A stretch of 64,000 nucleotides of DNA from Afifella aestuarii (GCF_004023665.1 NZ_SAUF01000001.1:1226501-1290500), one strand, 5' to 3'. Positions 27,317 to 36,228 are shown, numbered from the stretch's first letter. Notes: generated by a model not told the origin, from the sequence alone. Translations and numbers: made by a program.

Positions 27317-28303
27317 ATGCGCAAAAGAACCTTTCTCGCCGCGGCCGCGGCGCTTCTCGCCACAGCCGTGTGCGGCGCGCCGGCCGCGATGGCGCAATCC
27401 GATTATCCCAATCGTCCGATCCAGATGATCGTGCCCTGGGGTGCGGGCGGCGGCACCGATGCCGTCGGGCGCATCTTCGCTTCGATCCTGCAGGAAGAGC
27501 TCGGCGTGCCGGTCAATGTCGTCAACCGCACCGGCGGGTCGGGCGTCGTCGGCCATAGCGCCATCGCGACGGCCAAGCCGGACGGCTACACGATCGGCAT
27601 CGTGACGATCGAGATCGACATGATGCATTGGCAGGGGCTGACGGATCTCACCTACAAGGACTTCGATTTCCTGGCGATGGTGAACGCCGATCCGGGCGGC
27701 GTCATGGTGTCGGCCGATTCCGATTACGAGACGGCGCAGGATCTTCTCGACGCGATCAAGTCCGAGCCGAAGGGGTCTTTGAAGGCGTCCGGCACCGGGC
27801 AGGGCGGCATCTGGCATCTCGGCCTTCTCGGCTGGATGTTGTCGGAAGATCTGCCGCCCGATCAGATCACCTGGGTGCCGAGCCAGGGTTCGGCCGCGGG
27901 CATCACCGATATGGTGGCGGGCGGTGTCGACCTCGTTCCGTCGTCGCTGGCGGAAGGCCGCTCGATGATCGAGGCCGGCAAGGTGCGTCCGCTCGCGTCG
28001 ATGTCGGAGGAGCGCCAGGAGATGTTCCCGGACGTGCCGACGCTGAAGGAGGCCGTGGGGTCCGACTGGACGCTTGCGGTGTGGCGCACGGTTGCGGCGC
28101 CGAAGGGTCTGCCGGACGACGTGAAGGCGAAACTCGCGGGGGCCGTCGAGAAGGCCTACAACAGCGAAGAATACAAGAAGTTCATGGCCGATCGCGGGTT
28201 CGGCATGCGCTGGGCGGGGCCGGAAGAGGCGACGGAGGTCGTCGCATCCGACGATGAGAGCCTTGGGCGCGTCATGAAAGAGGCCGGGCTCGCGGCCGAA
28301 TAA
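27317..28303 (+). CDS. Tripartite tricarboxylate transporter substrate-binding protein (TctC/Bug family)
   Basis: A 328-residue periplasmic Bug-type receptor. The Sec signal peptide is residues 1-26 (AMA/QS cleavage). The mature start SDYPNRPIQMIVPWGAGGGT is the diagnostic TctC ligand-loop region, followed by NRTGGSGVVGHSAIATAKPDGYTIG. It delivers a carboxylate, here probably an aldonate or its product, to TctAB. It lies between the catabolic genes and tctB, with its own promoter. A GC-rich stem-loop separates it from tctB. Confidence 0.9.
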   Translation: MRKRTFLAAAAALLATAVCGAPAAMAQSDYPNRPIQMIVPWGAGGGTDAVGRIFASILQEELGVPVNVVNRTGGSGVVGHSAIATAKPDGYTIGIVTIEIDMMHWQGLTDLTYKDFDFLAMVNADPGGVMVSADSDYETAQDLLDAIKSEPKGSLKASGTGQGGIWHLGLLGWMLSEDLPPDQITWVPSQGSAAGITDMVAGGVDLVPSSLAEGRSMIEAGKVRPLASMSEERQEMFPDVPTLKEAVGSDWTLAVWRTVAAPKGLPDDVKAKLAGAVEKAYNSEEYKKFMADRGFGMRWAGPEEATEVVASDDESLGRVMKEAGLAAE

Positions 28304-28311
28304 GGGCGATC

Positions 28312-28333
28312 GGCGGCGCCTGCGGGCGCCGCC
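28312..28333 (+). other. Intercistronic stem-loop between tctC- and tctB-type genes
   Basis: GGCGGCGCC-TGCG-GGCGCCGCC is a perfect 9-bp stem with a 4-nt loop and no U-run, 8 bp after the binding-protein stop. It is likely an mRNA stabiliser or attenuator favouring binding-protein expression. Confidence 0.55.
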
Positions 28334-28351
28334 ATCTGCCGGGAACCTGCG

Positions 28352-28825
28352 ATGAAATTCAATGATTTCGTGCTCGGCGTGCTGGTTCTGATCGGTGCGG
28401 CCGCGATCCTCGTCTCAGCGAGGAACTTCTCTCCCATTCCGGGCCAGGCCTATGGGGCCGAAACCATGCCGAACGCCATCGGCATCGTGGCGGCCGGGCT
28501 CGGCATCTTCATGGTGGCGAAAAGCGCGCTGGCGGGCTTTCCCGGGCGGGCGGTGGCGCTTGCCGACTGGGCGAGATCGCCAGCGGCGGTGGTCGGGGTG
28601 GCGACGGCTTTGGCGCTGATCGTCGTCTATATCGTCTTTTCCGAGCGCGTCGGCTTCGTGCCGATCGCCTTCCTCATTCTCCTCGTCTTCATGCTGACCT
28701 TGCGCACGCGCATTATCGTCGCCGTGCCGGTGGCGATCTTCGCCACGATCCTGGTGCAGCAGACCTTCGGGCGGCTTCTCCTGGTGCCGCTGCCGCGCAA
28801 CGACTTTCTTTCCTTTTTGTGGTGA
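28352..28825 (+). CDS. Tripartite tricarboxylate transporter small membrane subunit (TctB)
   Basis: A 157-residue protein with about four membrane helices: residues 4-22, 36-56, 73-93, and 98-140 as a long double helix. TctB sequences are poorly conserved. Identification rests on length, topology, the N-terminal helix (FVLGVLVLIGAAAILVSA), and position between tctC and tctA homologues. Confidence 0.8.
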   Translation: MKFNDFVLGVLVLIGAAAILVSARNFSPIPGQAYGAETMPNAIGIVAAGLGIFMVAKSALAGFPGRAVALADWARSPAAVVGVATALALIVVYIVFSERVGFVPIAFLILLVFMLTLRTRIIVAVPVAIFATILVQQTFGRLLLVPLPRNDFLSFLW

Positions 28826-28830
28826 CGACG

Positions 28831-30351
28831 ATGGATATTCTCGCGCAGGCCGCGGGCCTCGTCTTTCAGCCCTATGTGCTTCTCGTCATCTTCGCGTCGG
28901 CCTGTTTCGGGCTCTTCGTTGGTGCGATCCCGGGTCTGACGGCGACGATGGCGACGGCGCTTCTGGTGCCGATCACCTTCTTTATGGATCCGGTGCCGGC
29001 GATCGCGGCGATCGTGACGGCGACCGCGATGGCGATCTTCGCCGGCGACATTCCGGGCGCGCTGTTGCGCATGCCGGGGACGCCGGCGAGTGCCGCTTAT
29101 GTCGAAGACGCCTATCGGATGACGCAGGACGGGCGTGGCGACGAGGCGCTGGGCGCGGTTCTCGTGTTTTCCTCGATCGGCGGCATCTTCGGCACCATTG
29201 TGCTTGTGACGACGGCGCCGGCGCTTGCCGAAATCGCGCTCAAATTCTCCTCGTTCGAATATTTCTGGCTCGTGCTTTTGGGGCTCTCCTGCGCCATCTT
29301 CGTGTCGCCGAGCTCCGTCACGCGCGGCATGATTTCGCTTCTGATCGGGCTTTTTGCGGCGACGATCGGCATCGACAATCCGGCCGGACAGCCGCGCTAC
29401 ACTTTTGGCAATGTCGAGCTTTTGGCCGGCGTGCAGTTCATTCCGGCGATGATCGGGCTCTTTGCCGTGTCGGAGGTTCTGCGCTCGATCGTCTATTCGA
29501 AGGATCGGCCGAGCGTCGATCGCTCCGGCAAGCATACGGTGTTCACGCGGCAATGGACGAATATCCGCCGCTATCCGATCCAGATGCTGCGCGGGAGCGC
29601 GACGGGGACGGCGATCGGCGCGCTTCCAGGCGCCGGCGCCGATATCGCGGCGTGGATTTCCTATGCCGTCTCCAAGCAGTTTTCGCGGCAGAAGGAGAAG
29701 TTCGGGCGCGGGCATGTGGAGGGTCTGGTGGAGGCCGGGGCGTCCAACAACGGCGCCGTTTCCGGCGCCTGGATCCCGGCGCTCGTCTTCGGCATTCCGG
29801 GCGATTCCATCACCGCGATCGTGATCGGCGTTCTCTACGTCAAAGGCATGAATCCGGGCCCGACCGTGTTCATCAACGATCCGCAGCTGATCTATGCGGT
29901 GTTCATGGTGTTCTTTCTGGCGAACATCATCATGCTGCCGCTCGGCTGGGTGGCGATCAAAGGCGCCTCGACGCTTCTTTCGATCCCGAACCGGGTGTTG
30001 ATGCCGGTCATTCTGCTCTTCTGCATCGTCGGCTCGTTCGCCATCAACAATTCGGTTTTCGGCGTTCTCCTGATGCTGATCTTCGGCGTGCTCGGCTTCA
30101 TCATGGAGGAAAACGACATTCCGATCGCCCCGGCGATCCTCGGCCTCGTGCTCGGGCCGATGCTGGAGCAGAATTTTATCACCTCGATGATCAAGGCCGA
30201 TGGCAGTTTTCTCGCCTTCTTCGAGCGGCCGATCGCGGCGGGGCTCGGCATCTTTACGATCGTGGTCTGGTCGATCCCGATCATCCTCTATCTGCGACGG
30301 CGATGGGCGGGCTCCGCGGCCTCTCCCAAGGAGGATCTCCCTCAAGGATGA
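28831..30351 (+). CDS. Tripartite tricarboxylate transporter large permease (TctA)
   Basis: A 506-residue membrane transporter with about 12 helices. The TctA signature near the N terminus is FVGAIPGLTATMATALLVPI. Further conserved blocks are GDIPGALLRMPGTPASAAY and IGALPGAGADIAAWISYAVS. It catalyses cation-driven uptake of the ligand delivered by the TctC-type receptor. ATG at 28831 is used; the upstream GTGs at 28819 and 28822 overlap the tctB-type stop and are alternatives. Confidence 0.9.
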   Translation: MDILAQAAGLVFQPYVLLVIFASACFGLFVGAIPGLTATMATALLVPITFFMDPVPAIAAIVTATAMAIFAGDIPGALLRMPGTPASAAYVEDAYRMTQDGRGDEALGAVLVFSSIGGIFGTIVLVTTAPALAEIALKFSSFEYFWLVLLGLSCAIFVSPSSVTRGMISLLIGLFAATIGIDNPAGQPRYTFGNVELLAGVQFIPAMIGLFAVSEVLRSIVYSKDRPSVDRSGKHTVFTRQWTNIRRYPIQMLRGSATGTAIGALPGAGADIAAWISYAVSKQFSRQKEKFGRGHVEGLVEAGASNNGAVSGAWIPALVFGIPGDSITAIVIGVLYVKGMNPGPTVFINDPQLIYAVFMVFFLANIIMLPLGWVAIKGASTLLSIPNRVLMPVILLFCIVGSFAINNSVFGVLLMLIFGVLGFIMEENDIPIAPAILGLVLGPMLEQNFITSMIKADGSFLAFFERPIAAGLGIFTIVVWSIPIILYLRRRWAGSAASPKEDLPQG

Positions 30352-30381
30352 GGGGGCCCCTGAAAACGAATGGAAGATGTC

Positions 30382-31323
30382 ATGACACGACCCGAGCTTT
30401 TGATGGTCGGCCCTCTCGCCGACGCGGTGACTGCCGAGATCGAGAAGGATTTTACCGTCCATCGCTATTTTGCGGCGGACGACAAGGAGGCGCTTCTCTC
30501 CGAGATCGGCGAACGGGTGCGCTTCGTCGCGACCGGCGGGCACCATGGCTGTTCGGCGAAGATCATCGAGGCGCTGCCGAAGCTCGAGATCATTTCCTCC
30601 TTCGGCGTCGGCTATGACGCCGTCGATGTGGAGGCGGCGAAGCGGGCGGGGGTGCACGTGACCAACACGCCCGACGTCCTCAACGATTGCGTGGCGGAGA
30701 TGACGGTGGGGCTGATGATTGCGCTCGCCCATCGACTGCCGCAGACCGACCGTTATGTGCGCGAGGGGCGCTGGCCGGGGGGCGATTTTTCGCTGACCGA
30801 CGAACTCCGCGGGGCGCGCGCCGGCATTCTCGGGCTCGGGCGCATCGGCAAGGAGATTGCCAGGCGGCTGCAGGTCTTCAAGATGGAGGTCGTCTATCAC
30901 GGCCGCCACAAGCAGGCGCACGAGCCCTATCCCTATTTCGCCGACCTCACCGAGATGGCGAAGGCCTGCGACTGGCTGGTGGTGATCGCGCCGGGATCCA
31001 AAGAGACGCAAGGCATCGTCAGCCGCGGCGTGATGGAGGCGCTCGGGCCGGAGGGGATGCTCGTCAACATGGCGCGCGGCTCGCTCGTCGACGAGCCGGC
31101 GATGATCGGGCTCCTGCAATCCGGCGGGCTCGGCGGCGCGGCGCTCGACGTTTTTGCCGACGAGCCCAACGTGCCGGACGAACTGAAGGCGCTCGACAAT
31201 GTCGTCTTGTCGCCGCATCAGGGCAGCGCCACGCACAAGACGCGCGCGGCGATGGGGCAGATGGTGGTCGACAATCTGCGCGCGCATCTCAAGGGCGAGC
31301 CGCTGCTGAGCCCCGTCGCCTGA
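30382..31323 (+). CDS. D-isomer-specific 2-hydroxyacid dehydrogenase (glyoxylate/hydroxypyruvate reductase type)
   Basis: A 313-residue enzyme. The substrate loop is ISSFGVGYDAVDVEAAKRAG, the NAD(P) loop is GILGLGRIGKEIARRL, the catalytic Arg is in VNMARGSLVDE, the Glu in FADEPNVPD and the His in LSPHQGSATHKTR. It interconverts 2-hydroxy and 2-keto acids. It follows the TctA gene by 30 bp and probably handles the hydroxyacid (for example glycolate/glyoxylate) released by the FAH-type hydrolase; that link is inference. The ATG at 30382 has GGAAG 7 bp upstream. A rho-independent terminator follows at 31488. Confidence 0.87.
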   Translation: MTRPELLMVGPLADAVTAEIEKDFTVHRYFAADDKEALLSEIGERVRFVATGGHHGCSAKIIEALPKLEIISSFGVGYDAVDVEAAKRAGVHVTNTPDVLNDCVAEMTVGLMIALAHRLPQTDRYVREGRWPGGDFSLTDELRGARAGILGLGRIGKEIARRLQVFKMEVVYHGRHKQAHEPYPYFADLTEMAKACDWLVVIAPGSKETQGIVSRGVMEALGPEGMLVNMARGSLVDEPAMIGLLQSGGLGGAALDVFADEPNVPDELKALDNVVLSPHQGSATHKTRAAMGQMVVDNLRAHLKGEPLLSPVA

Positions 31324-31487
31324 GGCGGCCGGGAAGGCCCGCTGTCTGCACGCGGTAAGGACTTCGAGCCCATAACGCAGAAGGGCGGCCATGCCGCCCT
31401 GTCGTCCTCAGACTGTCGTCAGGCTATGTCGTCAGGCCCTTTGAAGGAGGCGCCGCGCCATGCTGCGCCCCGTTGCACGGTCCAAGC

Positions 31488-31509
31488 CGCGCCATGCGCG
31501 TTTTTTTTT
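31488..31509 (+). terminator. Rho-independent terminator of the sugar-acid/transport operon
   Basis: CGCGC-CAT-GCGCG followed directly by nine T (31501-31509). A second hairpin, GGGCGGC-CAT-GCCGCCC (31383-31399), lies between it and the stop codon. The two operons are convergent here. Confidence 0.85.
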
Positions 31510-31534
31510 GGCTCGGACCGTGTTTCCAGTACGC

Positions 31535-32434
31535 CTATTCCTTCACCGCACCCGTCATCGACGAGACGTAGTAGTCGACGAAGAAGGAATAGAGGATGAC
31601 GACCGGCAGCGAGCCCAGGAGGGCGCCGGACATCAGGGCTCCCCATTCGTAGATGTCGCCGCGCACGAGCTCGGTGAGGACGCCGACCGGCACCGTCTTG
31701 TTCTCCGAGGAGGAGATGAAGGTGAGCGCGTAGATGAATTCGTTCCACGACAGGGTGAAGGCGAAAATGCCCGCGGAGATGAGGCCGGGGACGGCGAGCG
31801 GCAGGATGACTTTCGTCAGGATCTGGAAGCGCGAGGCACCGTCGACGAGGGCGCTTTCCTCAAGCTCGAAGGGGATGGTGCGGAAATAGCCCATCAACAG
31901 CCAGGTGCAGAACGGGATGAGGAAGGTCGGATAGGTGAGGATGAGAGCCAGGCGGGAATCGAAGATGCCGACCTGGAAGACGATGAAGGCGAGCGGAATG
32001 AAGAGGATCGACGGCGGCACCAGATAGGCGAGGAAGATGAGGAGGCCGGTGGTGCGCGCGCCGGTGAAGCGGATGCGCTCGATCGCATAGGCGGCGAGGA
32101 CGGAGGCAAACAGCGACAGGAAGGTGGAGGCGAAGGCGACCAGCATCGTGTTCCACAGCCAGCCCGGATAGGACGTCTCGAAGAGCAGGTAGCGGATATG
32201 GTCGAGCGTCGGCTCGACCACCCAGAAGGGGCTGTAGCGGTCGTAATTGGTGAGCTGATGGTCCGGTTTGATCGCCGTGATCGCCATCCAATAGAACGGG
32301 AAGAGCAGCACGAAGATGAAGACGGCGAGCGGCAGATAGACGACGAGGATGCGCCGCGTCACCGTGTTGAACTGATCCATGCCCTCCGTGTCGTCGCGGG
32401 TGGAGGCTGCGGGGCTGAGGCTTTTCTTGGCCAT
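31535..32434 (-). CDS. Sugar ABC transporter permease (MalG type)
   Basis: A 299-residue permease with about six helices (first one VYLPLAVFIFVLLFPFYWMA). The EAA-loop region, LEESALVDGASRFQILTKVI, has Glu-Glu-Ser in place of Glu-Ala-Ala. The gene lies 12 bp after the preceding permease on the minus strand, and GAGGAAA is upstream of the ATG. It is the last gene of the ABC operon. No catabolic enzyme is attached, so the sugar is unknown. Confidence 0.85.
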   Translation of the reverse strand: MAKKSLSPAASTRDDTEGMDQFNTVTRRILVVYLPLAVFIFVLLFPFYWMAITAIKPDHQLTNYDRYSPFWVVEPTLDHIRYLLFETSYPGWLWNTMLVAFASTFLSLFASVLAAYAIERIRFTGARTTGLLIFLAYLVPPSILFIPLAFIVFQVGIFDSRLALILTYPTFLIPFCTWLLMGYFRTIPFELEESALVDGASRFQILTKVILPLAVPGLISAGIFAFTLSWNEFIYALTFISSSENKTVPVGVLTELVRGDIYEWGALMSGALLGSLPVVILYSFFVDYYVSSMTGAVKE

Positions 32435-32446
32435 GGGTGCGTTTCC

Positions 32447-33376
32447 TCAGTCGTTGCCCTGCTGCCAGCGGCGGCGCTGCAGCCCGAAGAACGAGAACAG
32501 AATGGCGGCGAGCAGGAAGGGGATCATGGCGACCGCAATCGCCGCACCTTCGCCGAGCTGGCCGCCGGGAATGGCGCGCTGGAAGGAGAGGGTGGCCATC
32601 AGATGCGTGGCGTTGACCGGTCCGCCGCGCGTCAGAACGTAGATGAGCTGGAAATCGGTGAAGGTGAAGAGCACCGAGAAGGTCATGACGACGGCGATGA
32701 TCGGGGTCAGAAGCGGCAGCGTCACCTTGGTGAAGCGCTGCCAGGAGGTGGCGCCGTCGAGCGCTGCCGCCTCGTTCAGGGATTGCGGGATCGTCTGCAG
32801 GCCGGCGAGAAGCGAGATCGCCACGAAGGGAATGCCGCGCCAGACATTGGCGGCGATCACCGAGGCGCGGGCATGGTTCGGCTGGCCGAGGAAGTTGATC
32901 GGCGCATCGATCAGCCCCCATTGCATCAAGACCCAGGAAATAATCGAGAACTGGCTGTCGTAGATCCACCAGAAGGCCAGCGCGGACAAAACCGTCGGCA
33001 CCACCCAGGGCAAGAGGATGATCGCCCGGAAGAAGGTCTTGAAGGGCAGATGCTCGTTCAAGATGAGGGCGAGCCAGAGGCCGAGGCCGAATTTCAGGAC
33101 CGAGGCGACGACGGTGTAGAGAATGGTGTTGTAGACCGACAGCCAGAAGATCGGGTCGTCGAAGAGCCAGATGTAATTCTCAAGGCCGATGAATTCGCCG
33201 GTGCGGCCGATGCGCGTGTCGGTGAAGCCGAGCCAGACGCCGAGACCGAGCGGATAGGTCAGGAAGCACAGGAGAAAAACCGCCGCCGGCAGCATGAAAA
33301 GAAGCCCGAGGCCGTTGCGGCTCTCCAGGAACCTCGAAAGCAGCGAGCGGCGTGGGGTCAGCGGCACATCCGTCAT
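32447..33376 (-). CDS. Sugar ABC transporter permease (MalF type)
   Basis: A 309-residue permease with about six helices. FMLPAAVFLLCFLTYPLGLG is the first. The EAA loop is NEAAALDGATSWQRFTKVTL, and LTRGGPVNATHLMATL near the C terminus is typical of CUT1 permeases. It pairs with the permease at 31535-32434. A GC-rich hairpin separates it from the binding-protein gene. Confidence 0.87.
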   Translation of the reverse strand: MTDVPLTPRRSLLSRFLESRNGLGLLFMLPAAVFLLCFLTYPLGLGVWLGFTDTRIGRTGEFIGLENYIWLFDDPIFWLSVYNTILYTVVASVLKFGLGLWLALILNEHLPFKTFFRAIILLPWVVPTVLSALAFWWIYDSQFSIISWVLMQWGLIDAPINFLGQPNHARASVIAANVWRGIPFVAISLLAGLQTIPQSLNEAAALDGATSWQRFTKVTLPLLTPIIAVVMTFSVLFTFTDFQLIYVLTRGGPVNATHLMATLSFQRAIPGGQLGEGAAIAVAMIPFLLAAILFSFFGLQRRRWQQGND

Positions 33377-33453
33377 TGTGAGCCTGTCTCATCTTTTGGT
33401 CGGCGCGGCGGCTTAAGGGCGCGCGCTCACTGTCTGAGGGGGCTTTGAGATAA

Positions 33454-33479
33454 CGGGCGCCGGCCGTAGCCGGCGCCCG
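33454..33479 (-). other. Intercistronic stem-loop after the sugar-binding-protein gene
   Basis: CGGGCGCCGGC-CGTA-GCCGGCGCCCG is a perfect 11-bp stem with a 4-nt loop, 15 bp beyond the binding-protein stop, with no U-run. Same placement as the hairpins at 14300 and 28312. Confidence 0.6.
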
Positions 33480-33494
33480 GCTCCCCCCGGTGCC

Positions 33495-34811
33495 TCAGCT
33501 GTAGTAGCGCCTGGCGCGGCGTTCCGCGTTCGCCATTGCGTCTTCGGGCGAGCGCTGACCGGTGACGGCCTCGGCGAACATGTCGACGAGGACGTAATCG
33601 GCCATGACGCCGGCGGAGGCCGGTCCGAGCGGGCCGGCATAGCCGTTCGGCCGCAGGCTTTCAGAGGCGCGCGAATAAGGCTCGTGCACCGGGTTCGACG
33701 TCCACACCGGATTGTCGGCGAATTCTTTGAGCGCCTGGCAGCAATAGGCGCTGGCACCTTCGATCCAGGCGTTCATCTTGTCCGACTGGTACATGAATTC
33801 CAGATAGGCCTTCGCCGCCTGCGGATATTTGCAGTGCTTGAAGATCGAGAGCGTCGAGGTCTGGTGAAGCTCGACCGATTTTCCGATCGGGCCGACCGGC
33901 AGGTTCACCGTGCGGATATCCTCGGCGATCTCCTTCATCGCCGGATCCTTGGCGGCGGCGTAATAAAGCGAGACGCCGTTTGCCGTCAGCGAGATCTGCT
34001 CGGCGAGGAAGGCGCGGTTGTTGTTGATGTCGAGCCAGCTTTCCGTGCCCGGAATGAAGGTCTCGTAGAGCGCCTTGGCGTATTCGATCGCGGCCTTCGT
34101 CTCCGGGCTGTTGATCGTCACGTTGCTGTTTTCGTCGACCATCATGCCGCCATGGCTCCAGAGAAGCCAATGGGCGTAATTGTTGCCGTCGCCGACGGCC
34201 TTGCCGTGCGGGAAGCCGGCGGGCGTGCCGTTCGCCTTCAGCGCCTTGCAGAGTTCCAGGAAGCCGTCCGTATCCTCCGGGAATTCGGAGAAACCGGCTT
34301 TCTCCATATGGCTCTGGCGGTAGCAGACGGCGTTGCCGATGGCGCAGAGCGGGACGGCGATGAAGCTATCGTCCTGACGGGCATAGCCTTCGAGACCTTC
34401 GTACCAGCCGCCATGCGCCTCGCCGAGTTTGGTGGCGAGATCGGTCACGTCGACGAGCTTGTCGGGATACTGGAAGGGATCGTCGAACCAGCTCATCACC
34501 ATATCGGGACCCGAGCCGACATTGGCGGCAACCGCAGCTTTCGGACGGACATCCTCCCAGCTTTCCTGGTCGATGCGGACCTCGACGCCCGTCGCCTCGG
34601 TGAAGGCCTTGGTGTTGGCGTTCCAGGCCTCTTCCTCGCCGGTGACGAAGGGCACCCAGCGCAGGAGGCGAAGCGAAGCGCCTTCTTCCGGCTGAAACGT
34701 CATGCCGGCGGATTGGGCGAACGCCCGGCGGGCGCCCGGGACGCCGGAAAAGGCGGCGCCGGCGGCAAGGCTCGCCGTGCCGCTCAGAAAGGTTCTGCGA
34801 TCGATTGGCAT
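33495..34811 (-). CDS. Sugar ABC transporter substrate-binding protein with Tat-type signal
   Basis: A 438-residue family 1 solute-binding protein. The N terminus MPIDRRTFLSGTASLAAGAA carries a twin-arginine motif, suggesting folded export through Tat rather than Sec. Mature features include WVPFVTGEEEAWNANTKAF and NVGSGPDMVMSWFDDPFQYP. ATG at 34811 is chosen because it places the Arg pair at the N terminus; the frame is open 39 residues upstream. It is the second gene after the ATPase. Substrate unknown. Confidence 0.85.
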   Translation of the reverse strand: MPIDRRTFLSGTASLAAGAAFSGVPGARRAFAQSAGMTFQPEEGASLRLLRWVPFVTGEEEAWNANTKAFTEATGVEVRIDQESWEDVRPKAAVAANVGSGPDMVMSWFDDPFQYPDKLVDVTDLATKLGEAHGGWYEGLEGYARQDDSFIAVPLCAIGNAVCYRQSHMEKAGFSEFPEDTDGFLELCKALKANGTPAGFPHGKAVGDGNNYAHWLLWSHGGMMVDENSNVTINSPETKAAIEYAKALYETFIPGTESWLDINNNRAFLAEQISLTANGVSLYYAAAKDPAMKEIAEDIRTVNLPVGPIGKSVELHQTSTLSIFKHCKYPQAAKAYLEFMYQSDKMNAWIEGASAYCCQALKEFADNPVWTSNPVHEPYSRASESLRPNGYAGPLGPASAGVMADYVLVDMFAEAVTGQRSPEDAMANAERRARRYYS

Positions 34812-34945
34812 TGTCGGTTTCCTCCACGTTGCGGGATGTTTTTTGATGCGCTTCTTGCGGCTCCCGCGACCGCAGCGATGAGGGCTTTTTGCCCTTCTGG
34901 CCGGCCTTTGGCCGGAGATTTCACCCATTCAAATCGTCAAGGCGC

Positions 34946-36010
34946 TCACACGGAGAGCCGGTCGCCCTCCCTGGCATCGAAGAGATGGACGGAACCCGCG
35001 TCGATGGTGACTTTGAGCTCGTCGCCGGGGCCGGCGGAGATGCGCTCGCGGAAGACGCAGACGATCTCCGTTTCGCCGAGGAAGGCAATGACATGGGTCT
35101 CGGAGCCCGTCGGCTCGACCACTTCCACGCGGAGCGTGGTGTCGCCGCCGAGCTGAAAGTGTTCCGGGCGCACGCCGTAGATCATCTCGCGCCCGGGTTC
35201 GGCATCGCCGGGCTCGGCGATCGGCAGACGCTCGCCGTCGCCGGTGACGAAGATGTTGCGGTCGTTCGCGTCGAGGGTGCCGGTCACCATGTTCATCGCC
35301 GGCGAGCCGATGAAGCCCGCGACGAAGAGGTTTTCCGGCCGGTCGTAGAGATCGAGCGGTGCACCGACCTGGGCGACGATGCCGTCATGCATGACGACGA
35401 TCTTGTCGGCCATGGTCATCGCCTCGATCTGGTCGTGCGTGACGTAGACGGTGGTGGTCTTCAGGCGCTGATGGAGGTTCTTGATCTCCGTGCGCATGGA
35501 GACGCGCAATTTGGCGTCGAGGTTCGACAAGGGCTCGTCGAAGAGGAAGACCTGCGGCTTTCTGACGATGGCGCGGCCCATGGCGACGCGCTGGCGCTGG
35601 CCGCCGGAGAGCTGGCGCGGATAGCGGTCGAGGAGATGGGACAGGCCGAGCATTTCCGCGGCGGGCGAGACGAGGCTTTCGATCTCCTTCTTGGAGACGC
35701 CCTTGAGCTTCAGGGAGAAGCCCATGTTTTCCGCCACCGTGATGTGGGGGTAGAGCGCGTAGTTCTGAAACACCATGGCGATGTCGCGCTCTTTGGGCGG
35801 CAGCGCGTTCACGACGCGATCCCCGATCAAAATCTCGCCGGCGGTGATGTGTTCCAGACCTGCCAGCATGCGCAGGAGCGTGGACTTTCCGCAGCCCGAA
35901 GGTCCGACGAGCACGACGAACTGGCCTTCCTCGATATCGATCGAGACGCCGTGCAACACTTCCACCGATCCGAACGCCTTGCGGACGTCGCGGAACGTCA
36001 CCGATGCCAT
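34946..36010 (-). CDS. Sugar ABC transporter ATP-binding protein (UgpC/MsmK type)
   Basis: A 354-residue CUT1 ATPase, first gene of the operon. Walker [11 protein letters not shown]-loop MVFQNYALYPHITVAENMGF, signature [16 protein letters not shown], Walker [16 protein letters not shown], switch His VTHDQIEAMTMADKIV, and a C-terminal TOBE/OB domain (about 240-354) with YGVRPEHF. Full-length MalK/UgpC-like. A GTATAC-type palindrome lies 24 bp upstream of its ATG. Confidence 0.9.
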   Translation of the reverse strand: MASVTFRDVRKAFGSVEVLHGVSIDIEEGQFVVLVGPSGCGKSTLLRMLAGLEHITAGEILIGDRVVNALPPKERDIAMVFQNYALYPHITVAENMGFSLKLKGVSKKEIESLVSPAAEMLGLSHLLDRYPRQLSGGQRQRVAMGRAIVRKPQVFLFDEPLSNLDAKLRVSMRTEIKNLHQRLKTTTVYVTHDQIEAMTMADKIVVMHDGIVAQVGAPLDLYDRPENLFVAGFIGSPAMNMVTGTLDANDRNIFVTGDGERLPIAEPGDAEPGREMIYGVRPEHFQLGGDTTLRVEVVEPTGSETHVIAFLGETEIVCVFRERISAGPGDELKVTIDAGSVHLFDAREGDRLSV

Positions 36011-36033
36011 ACGTTTCCTCGCCTTGGATTATT

Positions 36034-36045
36034 AATGTATTCGTT
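36034..36045 (-). promoter_or_regulatory. GTATAC-type operator before the sugar ABC operon
   Basis: AATGTATTCGTT (minus strand AACGAATACATT) differs by one base from the site AACGTATACATT at 27181 and lies in an AT-rich patch 24-35 bp before the ATPase ATG, so it overlaps the likely promoter or leader. Confidence 0.45.
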
Positions 36046-36187
36046 ATGGCTATAGTGGCGGCTCTTCCGGCGCTGTGCAACCGTTTCCTCAACAATGCGG
36101 AAAACGACCGAAAAACTTTGGAAATGCTGGAAGATGAGGCCACGGACGACGGTGGCGGAAAGCTGACGGCGCTGCCTGAGGGTTCAC

Positions 36188-36205
36188 GTATACGCACATT
36201 GTGCG
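36188..36205. promoter_or_regulatory. Paired palindromes upstream of the sugar ABC operon
   Basis: CGTATACG (36188-36195) overlaps CGCACA-T-TGTGCG (36193-36205), two perfect dyads within 18 bp. They lie about 180 bp before the ABC ATPase gene. They are regulator-site candidates, but no promoter was resolved nearby. Confidence 0.35.
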
Positions 36206-36228
36206 ATGTCTTTTGGGCGTGACGAGGT

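Noticed and set aside
28627-31392. 921-codon minus-strand frame opposite TctA and the 2-hydroxyacid dehydrogenase
   Set aside because: Arg/His/Asp-rich low-complexity translation typical of an antisense shadow; the plus-strand genes are well supported.
31460-33448. 662-codon plus-strand frame opposite the sugar ABC permeases
   Set aside because: Glu/Gly/Asp-rich shadow of two clear membrane permeases.
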